46,301 nt of DNA from an uncultured Flavobacteriales bacterium (GTDB lineage Bacteria > Bacteroidota > Bacteroidia > Flavobacteriales_D > Sanyastnellaceae): the NCBI GenBank assembly GCA_938074325.1, contig CALJFZ010000013.1, forward strand, positions 1 through 46,301. The letters run 5' to 3'. The notes beneath the pieces are model-generated. The model saw only the letters and a program-made list of their open reading frames with translations, was not told where the DNA came from and did no database searches. Position 1 is the first letter of the stretch. Every line of letters starts with the position of its first letter. The translations under genes were made by a program, and so were the position numbers. Below are positions 1 to 8,267 of the stretch, in pieces.

Positions 1-114
1 ACCTGCGTTGCCTTGGTAGATGACTGCCCTTACGATGTGAATGGAGATGGCCTGGTCCAATTGCAAGACCTGATGGATTTCTTGCTCTACTACGGAACCG
101 CCTGCCCAGAATAG
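1..114 (+). CDS. C-terminal end of a secreted protein with half-dockerin tail (5' truncated by window edge)
   Basis: An open frame enters from the left edge and ends at TAG 112-114; 37 residues are visible. They hold a dockerin/EF-hand-like motif: Cys-Pro at residues 9-10, an Asn-Gly-Asp-Gly turn, then Asp-Leu-Met, and a final Cys followed only by Pro-Glu. The Cys-to-Cys distance is 27 residues, exactly as at the C-termini of the proteins ending at 1161, 41285 and 45804. No T9SS type A or B sorting domain is present. By analogy it is the end of a large exported cysteine-repeat protein, but the body lies outside the window. A strong terminator follows at 149-177. Confidence 0.75.
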   Translation, partial: TCVALVDDCPYDVNGDGLVQLQDLMDFLLYYGTACPE

Positions 115-148
115 ACACCCCTCCCCAGGAAGGAATGAAAGCGAAAAG

Positions 149-177
149 CGCTCCTGCTCATGCAGGAGCGTTTTTTT
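149..177 (+). terminator. Rho-independent terminator after the first gene
   Basis: A perfect 9-bp stem (CGCTCCTGC / GCAGGAGCG) with a TCAT loop is followed by seven T residues. It lies 34 bp after the stop codon at 112-114. Confidence 0.9.
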
Positions 178-471
178 GTTTGCCTCAATTCCTCAACGAC
201 CAAATCCCTGTTCCTTCCACGCTCAAACAACTAGCCCGGGTTTGCAGGTGGCAGTTATTCAATTGAATTGCATCCGGCACCGAGCCTGCAACACCTACTT
301 CGCCCATGGCAATAGATAACGGAAAGAAGCCAAGAAGCGCTGAAGGGCTCTGCACAGGCACATTTGAACGCCTTCTAAATAGTGCAGAGCATACAACATT
401 GCCATTGGCCCGTGCATAAGGCCTAATAACCGGCCTTGGCGTAGATCTTTTGTCAGCGATGCTTCCTTCAA
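178..471. other. Intergenic stretch with no supportable gene
   Basis: This is more AT-rich than most of the window. A 96-codon open frame exists on the minus strand (185-475), but its translation has no recognisable domain, signal peptide or composition typical of a real protein. It lies downstream of the decayed frame at 472-885 and may be part of the same degenerate region. Confidence 0.5.
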
Positions 472-885
472 TCACTTGTTCAAGGCGAAGTAACGCACAT
501 CTGATGCATTATCCATCATGAGCTGCACATCGTAGTAGTTGATGTGCTTTGCGACAGCCAGCAGCGTCAATCCAAACTCCCAATACACTTCAACCACGCT
601 CGGCGGAGTCGAATACCATGCAATTGGCGCGAGAATGAGCATGGGATAAAACCACAATAAATTTTGATGCTTCCATCGATTGAAGCGTTTCAATTCAACG
701 CATTGATCAACGGACTCCCCCCGCAGAATTTTAAGTTTGATCAGTCAGTATGCACTGCCCTGCCAAAGCAACCACACATTCAATCCGACTGCATAGAGGA
801 CTGGATATACAGACCAGGATGGAAACCAGCAGGCCTATCCAATTCCAAGCAATGGCAAGACTGCTATCGTATTGAGCCGTTCCAT
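472..885 (-). pseudogene. Probable remnant of a small membrane protein gene
   Basis: One minus-strand frame runs from ATG 885-883 to TGA 474-472 and would encode about 137 residues, but it is broken by TAG at 837-835 and TGA at 747-745. On either side of the stops the translation looks membrane-like: LNTIAVLPLLGIG, then VYPVLYAVGLNVWLLWQG, then LLWFYPMLILAPIAWY. A neighbouring frame also reads IGLLVSILV across the first stop, which suggests a frameshift as well. The uninterrupted 3' part (TTG 693 to 472, 73 codons) could be read as a small gene, but the hydrophobic continuity upstream favours a decayed gene. I do not recognise the family. Confidence 0.35.
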
Positions 886-975
886 GGGACCGTACCAGTT
901 CAGACGATCAAGCCATCAATCGACGCTTGGTTGAGGTGACGGAAGCTTGAATCATCCCTTCGAAAATTAAGGCAG
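886..975. other. Intergenic, nothing recognised
   Basis: The short plus-strand frame 664-939 is antisense to the decayed membrane-protein frame and has no recognisable features. No RNA gene or repeat is seen here. Confidence 0.4.
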
Positions 976-1009
976 AAAAAAAAAGGTCCACCCAGAGCGG
1001 CAGACCTTT
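976..1009 (-). terminator. Terminator of the large cysteine-repeat gene
   Basis: Read on the minus strand, AAAGGTC pairs with GACCTTT around a 14-nt GC-containing loop, and a run of nine T residues follows. It lies about 150 bp downstream of the stop codon at 1161. Confidence 0.8.
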
Positions 1010-1036
1010 GAAAGGGGAGATTCGACGCAGGATTCC

Positions 1037-1075
1037 AACGAATAAGTGCCAAAAATTTCGGAGTGGCACTTCGTT
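1037..1075 (-). other. Hairpin in the 3' untranslated region
   Basis: AGTGCC (1045-1050) pairs with GGCACT (1065-1070), and flanking AACGA/TCGTT extends the arm with a small bulge. No T run follows, so it is probably an mRNA structure upstream of the true terminator at 976-1009. Function unknown. Confidence 0.4.
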
Positions 1076-1160
1076 AGTCCTTGCGGCGAAACCTTAAGTT
1101 ACGAAAAATCTTTTAATAAATCCAATTTTCGTCTTAACAAATAGGCAATTCATCTAATTC

Positions 1161-4100
1161 TCATTCGCCACAGGCAAATCCATAATCCATCAGCAACAAG
1201 AGCAAGTCGTTGGTACCTACAACGGCGTCCCCATCGAGATCTCCGGGGCAAGCACTGTCCTCCACACACGTCTGGAATGCATCGCTCCAAACGGTTCCCT
1301 CACCACAGTATTCAGGCCCTCCGGTGCAATCACCAATGCCGTCCATGTAGCCATCTTGGTATTCCTCCCAGAGCATGTTATCGATTTCGTCGCAAATGCC
1401 ATCTCCGTCGAAGTCATTCAGGCACTCACCCGCACACGAGTAGAACGGAGCAGCGATGAAGCACTCTCCAGCATCGGTCGCTTGCGCATTGTAGTTGCAA
1501 GCGTCGGCGTTCTGACATCCAACGATTTCATCGGCATCGCAAATGCCATCGTCATCCGCGTCATTGTCAACCACCACGCCCGTTCCATCGGACTCACCGG
1601 AACATGTATCACATCCTGTTGGGAAGGTGCATGCACCCGCGTCCGTAGCACTCGCGTTGTAGTTACAAGCAGCTTCGTCTTGACAGCCTTCAACCTCATC
1701 GGCGTCGCATACACCGTCGCCATCGGCGTCATTGGATACAACGGTTCCGCTTCCATCGGTTTCGCCTGAACACGAATCGCATCCCTGTGGATACACACAG
1801 TCACCGGCGTCGGTAGCTGCTGCATTGAAATTGCAAGCATCTGAATCTTGACAGCCTTCTACTTCGTCTGCGTCGCACACACCGTCGTCATCGGCATCCA
1901 AGTCCATTACATAACCTGTACCATCCTCGCTGCCTCCTCCGCACACATCGCAACCTATTGCGAACGCACAGGATCCGTCATCGTCAGTAGCGAGCGCATT
2001 GAAGTTGCACGCCTCTGCATTTTGGCAACCGGCTACTTCGTCTACATCGCACACGGAGTCTCCGTCTGTGTCACCCAGGACAACCACACCTGTGCCGTCT
2101 GTGTCACCCGAGCAGAAGTCGCAACCAGAAGCATAAACGCATTCCCCAGCATCAGTGGCGGCGGCGTTGTAGTTGCAGGCTGTTGAGTCTTGGCATCCCA
2201 CTACCTCATCCAAATCGCACACATCATCGTCATCGCTGTCGTTGTCGACCACTGTGCCGGTGCCATCGGTCTCACCCGAGCACGTCTCACAGATGCCGTC
2301 CACGAACAAGCATTCGGCTCCATCTGTCGCGTCAGCGTTGTAATTGCAGGCAGTTGAGTCCTGGCATCCAACCACTTCGTCGGCATTGCACACGCCGTCA
2401 CCGTCGTCGTCGTTGGCCAAAACAGTGCCCGTGCCATCGGTAGCGCCAGAGCACGTTTCACAACCGGAGGCAAATACGCAGTCAGCCGCATCAGTGGCCG
2501 AAGCATTGTAATTGCATGCATCGACGTCCTGGCAACCCACGATTTCATCCAAGTCGCACACGCCATCGTCATCTGCATCGTTGTCGACAACCGTTCCTGT
2601 GCCATCCTCAGCACCTGAGCAAACATCGCATGGGCCCGAAGCATAAACACATTCAGCGGCATCTGTCGCGGACGCATTGTAGTTGCATGCCCCTTCTGTT
2701 TGGCATCCCACCACTTCGTCTACATCGCACACTCCATCGTCATCGGAATCGTTGTCGATCACGGTTCCGGTGCCATCGGTTTCGCCTGAACACGATTCAC
2801 ATCCGACAGGCAGGACGCAATTGCCGTCATCTACCGTGGCAGTGGCCATGTAGTTGCATGCGTCTGAATCCATGCACCCTTCAATCACAGGAATGCATCC
2901 GCCATCGTCGTGTACAGCCTCGTCATCGTAGTTGAGTGCTGTCGCATCGGTGCACCCACATTCTTGGTAATCTGAAGCCATTGCTCCTGCCCAACCGTCC
3001 GACGAGAAGGTGCCTTCGCCATTGAACTGAAAATGCTCTGTGTGGTACACCCCGGCTCCATAGTTGCCGTTCTGGAGAATGGAGACTGAGAACTCACCTG
3101 AGAGGACACCGGCAGTGGTGATTTGGCCAATCAATACGCGGCCATCGTCCCCACCTACGGCTGGATGGTCCGGATCGCACGACCCCGCAGGGCTTCCAGG
3201 TGGAAGATCGCAATTCGGCGTAGAGTAAATAGAGAATCCTGCTTCGGAGGTGATGTTGATATCCTCACCCGCATTGAAACCAGGCCAGAACCCTGCTCCT
3301 GCCGTGCCCGCAGCTGTGTAGAAATCGTTGTACGGACCAAACTCGAGACCAATGGTCATCCAGCTATCATAGGCCAACACGGGGAGTGCAGACAAGTGGA
3401 AAGGCGTCAATTCCCATCCCAGATCAACTCCTGCAGAATCGTTGTTGTACCAATTTGGCGTGGAGGTAGAGGTCAATACGAACGGCTCAGACGTGCTGCC
3501 CGGTGATTCTCCAAACACGGCGTTTAGGTAGTCATTTGGATGCGCCATGTTGACGTACAAACGGTACGTTGTGTGGCCAGGAATACCATCTACAGCGTGC
3601 TCTTCAACGGTCAAGCTGTAAGGAGACAATCCTGTCAACGCCCCGCATGAACAGAAGTCACATGAACCGTCTGAATCCGTCGCAAGGGAATTGTAATTGC
3701 ATGCAGTGGATTCTTGGCATCCTGCCACTTCATCCACATCGCACACTCCATCCCCGTCAGTATCACCGACCTGAACGGTGCCTGTACCGTCTGTTTCCCC
3801 TGAGCAGAAGTCGCAGCCCGTCGCGTAAATGCAATCGCCCGCATCGGTGGCGTCTTCGTCGTAATTGCACGCACTGGAATCTTGGCACCCCAAAATTTCT
3901 TCGGTATTGCAGACACCGTCGTTGTCAGTATCGTTGTCTTGGATCACACCGGTGCCGTCCGTTTCTCCTGAACACGTTTCGCAAATTCCATCTACGTACA
4001 AACACGCCCCTGCGTCAGTCGCAGCAGCGTTGTAATTACAAGCGGTGGAATCTTGGCATCCTGCCACTTCATTGGTATTGCAGACGCCGTCACCGTCGTC

Positions 4101-5174
4101 GTCATTGGCCAATACTGTGCCCGTGCCGTCTTGGGCCCCGGAGCAGGACTCGCATCCTTCTGGGAGTACGCATGATGCGTCATCGTCAGTAGCACTGACG
4201 TTGTAGTTGCATGCAAGCGCAGACGTACACCCTACCACTTCCAATTCATCGCACACGCCGTCGCCATCGCTGTCTGCAAGGCAAGTATCGTCGCAATCGT
4301 AGAATGCTTCCGGGTAATCACACGTGCCGTTGTCGGTGTTGGCTAAAGCATAGTAATTGCAAGCGTTTACGTCTGTGCATCCCTCAATGATGGGCAACCC
4401 CAAAGAAGTCCCATCGTATGATTGGGTCAAAATGACCGCATTGGTTGAATCGCCTTCAATCCAAATTTCTGCATTCAATGTCCACGTAAACGCACTGTTC
4501 GTGGTCAATTGCATCACGATGGATTTGTAGTCATCACCGGCATAGCCATTCAAGGCATCGTCGCTGGCCAGGTACCAGCCGCCTTCTGTGGCTGCGTCAT
4601 CCAAGAAAATGTCTACAGGACCGTAGTTGCCGCTGGACATGGATTCCAAAACGAAGTTTTCCGACCACGGATTTGCCCCGGTGCTGTCAATCAGCGCATC
4701 CTCCTCTCCGATAAATTCGTCTGGGAATGAGCTCAGTCCAATCCCCACCCAGGAATCGAACTCATAGGCGTTGTAGCCACCTACGAAGAAACCAGCAGGC
4801 GGTGCTCCACCAGAGGTGGCTCCAACACAGAAATTGTTATTGTAAATACCCCCCGGAGCATGAATGCCGGCCGGGTGATCAGCGTTTCCAAAAATTCGCT
4901 TGACGTAATCGGTTTCGTTGACCGTATGTACGTGAACCCGATAAACTTGGTAACCATCGTAGTCAAAGCCGGAGAATCCGTCGAATACGAATGGCGTAAA
5001 ACTCATCTGGGTGAACTTGTATTGATCGTTCACGACCACAGCAGGAGCCAATGGCTCTTCCGCCTCCGTGGCGAAGCTGGAAGTAACAAATCCAATGAGT
5101 GATAAACATGTGAGCAAGGCAAAACGGGATACGGATCCCATGCCTGCGCTTGAGGTTTTGGTGAAAAGGCGCAT
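1161..5174 (-). CDS. Secreted 1337-residue cysteine-repeat protein with half-dockerin tail
   Basis: Exported protein: the N-terminus has a basic, hydrophobic signal sequence (about residues 1-36). Two copies of a roughly 200-residue module follow (about 52-262 and 506-735). Each has a TYR-x-YV-like strand, an Asp-x-x-x-x-x-Phe-Gly element, a Tyr/Phe-Asp-Ser-Trp-x-x-Ile-Gly core and a Gln-x-Thr-Thr strand. Each copy is followed by cysteine repeats of about 56 residues, some truncated: 5 after the first and 10 after the second. The repeat begins Gly-Cys-Gln-Asp-x-x-Ala-Cys-Asn-Tyr-Asn and contains Cys-Ser-Gly-x-x-Asp-Gly-Thr-Gly and calcium-binding-like Asp-Gly-Asp-Gly-Val-Cys-Asp segments. The tail is a half-dockerin with 27 residues Cys to Cys, ending two residues before the stop. 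No T9SS type A or B domain is present. A calcium-stiffened, disulfide-rich surface stalk or adhesin is a reasonable inference; no enzyme domain is visible. Confidence 0.85.
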   Translation of the reverse strand: MRLFTKTSSAGMGSVSRFALLTCLSLIGFVTSSFATEAEEPLAPAVVVNDQYKFTQMSFTPFVFDGFSGFDYDGYQVYRVHVHTVNETDYVKRIFGNADHPAGIHAPGGIYNNNFCVGATSGGAPPAGFFVGGYNAYEFDSWVGIGLSSFPDEFIGEEDALIDSTGANPWSENFVLESMSSGNYGPVDIFLDDAATEGGWYLASDDALNGYAGDDYKSIVMQLTTNSAFTWTLNAEIWIEGDSTNAVILTQSYDGTSLGLPIIEGCTDVNACNYYALANTDNGTCDYPEAFYDCDDTCLADSDGDGVCDELEVVGCTSALACNYNVSATDDDASCVLPEGCESCSGAQDGTGTVLANDDDGDGVCNTNEVAGCQDSTACNYNAAATDAGACLYVDGICETCSGETDGTGVIQDNDTDNDGVCNTEEILGCQDSSACNYDEDATDAGDCIYATGCDFCSGETDGTGTVQVGDTDGDGVCDVDEVAGCQESTACNYNSLATDSDGSCDFCSCGALTGLSPYSLTVEEHAVDGIPGHTTYRLYVNMAHPNDYLNAVFGESPGSTSEPFVLTSTSTPNWYNNDSAGVDLGWELTPFHLSALPVLAYDSWMTIGLEFGPYNDFYTAAGTAGAGFWPGFNAGEDINITSEAGFSIYSTPNCDLPPGSPAGSCDPDHPAVGGDDGRVLIGQITTAGVLSGEFSVSILQNGNYGAGVYHTEHFQFNGEGTFSSDGWAGAMASDYQECGCTDATALNYDDEAVHDDGGCIPVIEGCMDSDACNYMATATVDDGNCVLPVGCESCSGETDGTGTVIDNDSDDDGVCDVDEVVGCQTEGACNYNASATDAAECVYASGPCDVCSGAEDGTGTVVDNDADDDGVCDLDEIVGCQDVDACNYNASATDAADCVFASGCETCSGATDGTGTVLANDDDGDGVCNADEVVGCQDSTACNYNADATDGAECLFVDGICETCSGETDGTGTVVDNDSDDDDVCDLDEVVGCQDSTACNYNAAATDAGECVYASGCDFCSGDTDGTGVVVLGDTDGDSVCDVDEVAGCQNAEACNFNALATDDDGSCAFAIGCDVCGGGSEDGTGYVMDLDADDDGVCDADEVEGCQDSDACNFNAAATDAGDCVYPQGCDSCSGETDGSGTVVSNDADGDGVCDADEVEGCQDEAACNYNASATDAGACTFPTGCDTCSGESDGTGVVVDNDADDDGICDADEIVGCQNADACNYNAQATDAGECFIAAPFYSCAGECLNDFDGDGICDEIDNMLWEEYQDGYMDGIGDCTGGPEYCGEGTVWSDAFQTCVEDSACPGDLDGDAVVGTNDLLLLLMDYGFACGE

Positions 5175-5375
5175 GGTGATAATTCAGCGATTTCCACTAA
5201 AATACTACAAACACAACTTAAACAGCAATAAAACTCATTTAATCTATTGTTATACCTAATTGATTGAACGGTTCATTTGATGTCCACAACCGGAAAACAC
5301 CTCACCATTGATCGCGGTCTAGGTATGTGATGTGCCACAGGTAGTACCCCCAAGCCATCGAAACATGACGCAATG

Positions 5376-5408
5376 AAAAAGCCTGCAAGTCAATGACTTA
5401 CAGGCTTC
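5376..5408 (-). terminator. Terminator of the tRNA-Arg gene
   Basis: On the minus strand AAGCCTG and AAGTC pair with GACTT and CAGGCTT as a long interrupted stem, followed by TTTTT. It begins only a few bases after the 3' end of the tRNA. Confidence 0.85.
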
Positions 5409-5412
5409 TTCG

Positions 5413-5486
5413 TGACCCTGTAGGGATTCGAACCCCAAACCTTCGCATCCGTAGTGCGATGCTCTATCCAGTTGAGCTACAGAGCC
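5413..5486 (-). tRNA. tRNA-Arg (anticodon ACG)
   Basis: The minus strand folds as a complete cloverleaf. GGCTCTG pairs with CAGGGTC as acceptor stem with two wobble pairs. The D arm contains GCTCAACTGGATAGAGC, the anticodon stem TCGCA/TGCGA encloses CTACGGA (anticodon ACG), and the T arm is GGGTTCGAATCCC. The discriminator base is A; CCA is not encoded. The anticodon A34 would be expected to be deaminated to inosine to read CGN arginine codons. Confidence 0.95.
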
Positions 5487-5509
5487 GTTAGTTCCGCCGA
5501 AACGGGGGG

Positions 5510-5540
5510 CAAAGATACCAACTCACATTGAACCGCCAAA
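5510..5540 (-). promoter_or_regulatory. Bacteroidota-type promoter of tRNA-Arg
   Basis: On the minus strand a TTG element (5539-5537) is followed after 19 bp by TATCTTTG (5517-5510), a perfect match to TAnnTTTG. It ends 23 bp upstream of the tRNA 5' end. It is a useful internal calibration for the other promoters in this window. Confidence 0.75.
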
Positions 5541-5572
5541 CGGTTCATGCAATTTCTCCTCATCAATTTTAA

Positions 5573-6679
5573 TCAGCGCCCCATGGCCTTCTTCAAATCC
5601 TTGCCCAGCGCGTCTTCGTGGAGCATCACCCCGATGGTGTGGTGACGGAAGTACGGCATCGACACAAACTGCTTACCACCGTACGCATTGCCTTGGCCCC
5701 ATGAATTCTTGATGATGAAGTAAGATCGGCCCTGCGCGTCCTTTGCGCGTCCAACGATGTGCATGAGGTGATCGTCGGTGTTTTCTTGCGAATCAAAAGC
5801 AGCCTGCCGAATCGCTTGGTCCACAGCAGGTTCCGTTGGCATGGCATCCAACGTTTGCCAGTCCTCCTTTGTGGCCGCGGTTTCCGGCATGATTGCCCAT
5901 CCGTCCCTGAACGAGAAGCCTTTGTTGCTAACATCCGCATCCCAAGCCACCGTGAACCCGTTTTCGAGTGCCTGGTGAATGGCCTGTTCCAAGGCATCCA
6001 ATTCAACATTGAAGAATCGACCGTGCGCGTGGTTGTCCGGAACCTCCAGCACGAACGAATCGCCGAACGGGTGGTGGGTAAAACTGGACAACGTTACATA
6101 CGCCTCGGGATCAATCCCCATGGCTTCGCGGAAAGACACAGGCGTATACTCCTGCCCCTCGTAGGTAAACGACTCGGGAAGCTCACCCAGGTATGCATCA
6201 AGGGCGCCTTCCACCGCTTCCATGCCTGCGGGATCGATGCGACCGGATTGTTCAACCAATGCTTTGGCCATGGCCTCCAACATCCCGTCCAGCGCTCCAT
6301 GGTCGTAGGCTCCTGCTTCTTGGCCACCTCCGTACACGGCCTGAGGCACGATGCCGTATTTCGCTGCTGCATGCGTGACGTCGTGCGATAGCCCACCGGG
6401 GCCAAATTGGTGCTTTCCCTGGTAGCGTACGTAACGTTCGACTTTTTCTGGGTAGATCACGCGCACAGCGGCCATTTCACTGAAATCATGCAACGCGCCG
6501 GAAACGCGAAACGCCTCTGATTCCAAAAAACTCGTTGTACTGAAACTCCAACATGTACCGGTGCGTCCTTGGCTGATGACGTCCGTGGCGGTCAAGTCAA
6601 TTTCAATTTCTGGGCCTTGCGCACCCGCAACCGTGGCGACCAAGAGCGACAGCCCGGCAATGCAGTTTCTGATTTTCAT
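5573..6679 (-). CDS. Secreted C1-family (papain-like) cysteine peptidase
   Basis: The 368-residue protein has an N-terminal signal peptide ending near Ala-Gly-Ala (about residue 20) and a papain-fold catalytic core. The oxyanion Gln37 and nucleophile Cys43 lie in QGRTGTCWSFSTTSF, His307 in DHLMHIVG, and Asn325 in IIKNSWGQG. The insertion between Cys and His is long, as in the bleomycin-hydrolase/aminopeptidase C branch rather than compact papains. No propeptide of normal length is apparent, because the catalytic Cys is only about 20 residues after the signal cleavage site. It should act as an exported peptidase or aminopeptidase; substrate unknown. Transcribed alone, divergent from the gene at 6743. 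Confidence 0.85.
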   Translation of the reverse strand: MKIRNCIAGLSLLVATVAGAQGPEIEIDLTATDVISQGRTGTCWSFSTTSFLESEAFRVSGALHDFSEMAAVRVIYPEKVERYVRYQGKHQFGPGGLSHDVTHAAAKYGIVPQAVYGGGQEAGAYDHGALDGMLEAMAKALVEQSGRIDPAGMEAVEGALDAYLGELPESFTYEGQEYTPVSFREAMGIDPEAYVTLSSFTHHPFGDSFVLEVPDNHAHGRFFNVELDALEQAIHQALENGFTVAWDADVSNKGFSFRDGWAIMPETAATKEDWQTLDAMPTEPAVDQAIRQAAFDSQENTDDHLMHIVGRAKDAQGRSYFIIKNSWGQGNAYGGKQFVSMPYFRHHTIGVMLHEDALGKDLKKAMGR

Positions 6680-6742
6680 GCTAATTTGGTTCTGGTAATC
6701 GCTTACAAGTTATCATTTCTGGTTCAGCTCACCGCCTGCCCC

Positions 6743-7333
6743 ATGCACGAATTTCCCGAAGCATTTGACCTCATTCGACCTGTTCTTCGGCGCGGAGTGC
6801 CCATCCATGAAGTGAAGGAGGCAGCGGGTCGCGTCGCTCGGGATTCAGAACTAATCAAGGCTTTATTGAGCATGCTGCAGTTTTCCGAGGGCTACAAACC
6901 CATCGAACTTCAAAAGGCCGCATGGATCTTGAATCACGCCTTTCAACTGGATGACAGAGGTTTCTTACCGCTCAGGAGAGAACTCGGCCGAGCGTTGGAT
7001 GCCACAGAGGACATCTCAGCCCTGCGCGAATTGCTCAAGGTATTGGCCCATGCCGTGTGGCTCGATATCGAAACCCGTTACCAACAACAAGAAACGCTGG
7101 AACTGGCGGTGGAATTCTTGCATGTGGTAGATGTTCCGGTAGCCGTGCACTACGCTGCATTGCAAATCCTACAATCCCGCGCGCTGGATGGTGAGGCGCT
7201 GGAATTGGCTTTGGAGGCAGTCCGCGCATTGCGACGCCAATTGTCCGGAGACAGCACACCGCTCGAGCGGTGCGCGATTCAATATGAAGCGCGGTTTCGT
7301 CAGAAGCTGGCGCGCACAAAATCGCCGAGCTGA
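6743..7333 (+). CDS. Hypothetical all-helical protein, HEAT-like
   Basis: The frame is open from 6569, but the stretch before 6743 lies inside the divergent peptidase gene and its signal-peptide region, so ATG 6743 (MHEFPEAFDLIRPVLRRG) is the likely start, giving 196 residues. The protein is rich in Leu, Ala, Glu and Arg and consists of amphipathic helices of about 15-20 residues with short turns, reminiscent of HEAT/ARM-type repeats. It has no signal peptide and is probably cytoplasmic. I do not recognise the family. The last 34 bp overlap the 3' end of the convergent gene at 7300. Confidence 0.6.
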   Translation: MHEFPEAFDLIRPVLRRGVPIHEVKEAAGRVARDSELIKALLSMLQFSEGYKPIELQKAAWILNHAFQLDDRGFLPLRRELGRALDATEDISALRELLKVLAHAVWLDIETRYQQQETLELAVEFLHVVDVPVAVHYAALQILQSRALDGEALELALEAVRALRRQLSGDSTPLERCAIQYEARFRQKLARTKSPS

Positions 7334-8262
7334 GGAGGAATCACCCAAGTGAGGTACAGCGCCCCTTGAATGAGGTTGTCTTCGTAGGTCCCCATGATGA
7401 CGCGATCGCGGCTCACGCGCGCCGTCAGCATCAGGTTTCCGCCTTCCTCAAAAAATAACTCAGCTCCTACCGCAGCATAAAAGCCAAATCCGGTAGAGGT
7501 CAAACTCGAAGTCGGATTGGTAAACTGACCGTTTCCAATCGGGGCAGCGAGCAGTTGGTAGTTTTGGTTCATGATGCGTACGTAATTGCGCTTCAACTGA
7601 GTGGCCAGCATGGTTCCTCCGATTTCGAAGGTCCAACTTGCCTCGTCCACGATGTACGCAGCCGTCCTGTATCCCAACGACAATTGGAACCTATCTTCCT
7701 CTGAAAAGATGCCGTAGGTGCGGCGGTTTTCCGAACCAGCACCTTGGACAATTTCATTGGTCACCATGTTCCATGCCCCCTCCGATTTCAGCCCGTTGAT
7801 GGCATCAATGTGCAGCACAAAGGCACTTTCCGGATTGAAAAAAAGCAGGGTCTGCAATCCCATGAGGGTACCCGGTGTGTACCGCATGCCATACAACCGA
7901 AGCGCGTCACTGTAGATCGGGTATTCGATGTATTCAAACTCCCCTGCCTCCAGCCCAATGCTGCTCATGATTTGGCTCCATACCAGGCTGTTTACGTTGT
8001 TGACCCCAAGGCGCTCTTCGATGGTCATCAAATTGGCCGTTGGATCGGTCAGCTCATAAAACGCTCCAGAGATTCCGCTGAAGAATTCGTTGGCTGCCTT
8101 GTGGTGGCCCTGATACACGCCAAAATTCAATGCAAACTCAACCCCCTTTCGCTCCGGCACGTATGCATCATAATCGTCCCAGTCGTCCCAGTCTTGGGCT
8201 CCTCCCTCCGGAGACCAAGCCAAGGCCAAACACATTGCACTGAAAAAGATGGCGTTCCGCAT
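7300..8262 (-). CDS. Outer-membrane beta-barrel-like hypothetical protein
   Basis: The 320-residue protein has a signal peptide (cleavage after Gly-Gly-Ala, about residue 22), a short acidic Asp/Trp/Tyr segment, then alternating hydrophobic/polar strands with many aromatics. The last strand starts ALYLTWVIP. This pattern suits a porin-like or OmpA-type barrel in the outer membrane, but I do not recognise the family. The C-terminus is Phe, as in many outer-membrane proteins. It starts 5 bp after the stop codon of the cyclophilin lipoprotein gene, so the two are probably one operon; the isomerase may help fold envelope proteins. Confidence 0.6.
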   Translation of the reverse strand: MRNAIFFSAMCLALAWSPEGGAQDWDDWDDYDAYVPERKGVEFALNFGVYQGHHKAANEFFSGISGAFYELTDPTANLMTIEERLGVNNVNSLVWSQIMSSIGLEAGEFEYIEYPIYSDALRLYGMRYTPGTLMGLQTLLFFNPESAFVLHIDAINGLKSEGAWNMVTNEIVQGAGSENRRTYGIFSEEDRFQLSLGYRTAAYIVDEASWTFEIGGTMLATQLKRNYVRIMNQNYQLLAAPIGNGQFTNPTSSLTSTGFGFYAAVGAELFFEEGGNLMLTARVSRDRVIMGTYEDNLIQGALYLTWVIPPQLGDFVRASF

Positions 8263-8267
8263 ACCCT

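Noticed and set aside
1037..1075. Hairpin considered as terminator of the repeat gene
   Set aside because: There is no T run on the minus strand. The hairpin at 976-1009 with nine T residues is the better terminator.
1356..4192. Several plus-strand open frames of 86-207 codons
   Set aside because: They are antisense to the cysteine-repeat gene. Their repetitive His/Arg-rich translations are shadows of the repeat array.
1400..4350. Regularly spaced DNA repeats resembling an array
   Set aside because: The repeats are about 168 bp, degenerate, in frame, and encode the protein repeats. There are no short direct repeats with unique spacers and no cas genes, so this is not CRISPR.
6569..6742. N-terminal extension of the plus-strand hypothetical gene
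   Set aside because: The extension runs through the start of the divergent peptidase gene and encodes no coherent sequence; ATG 6743 is preferred.
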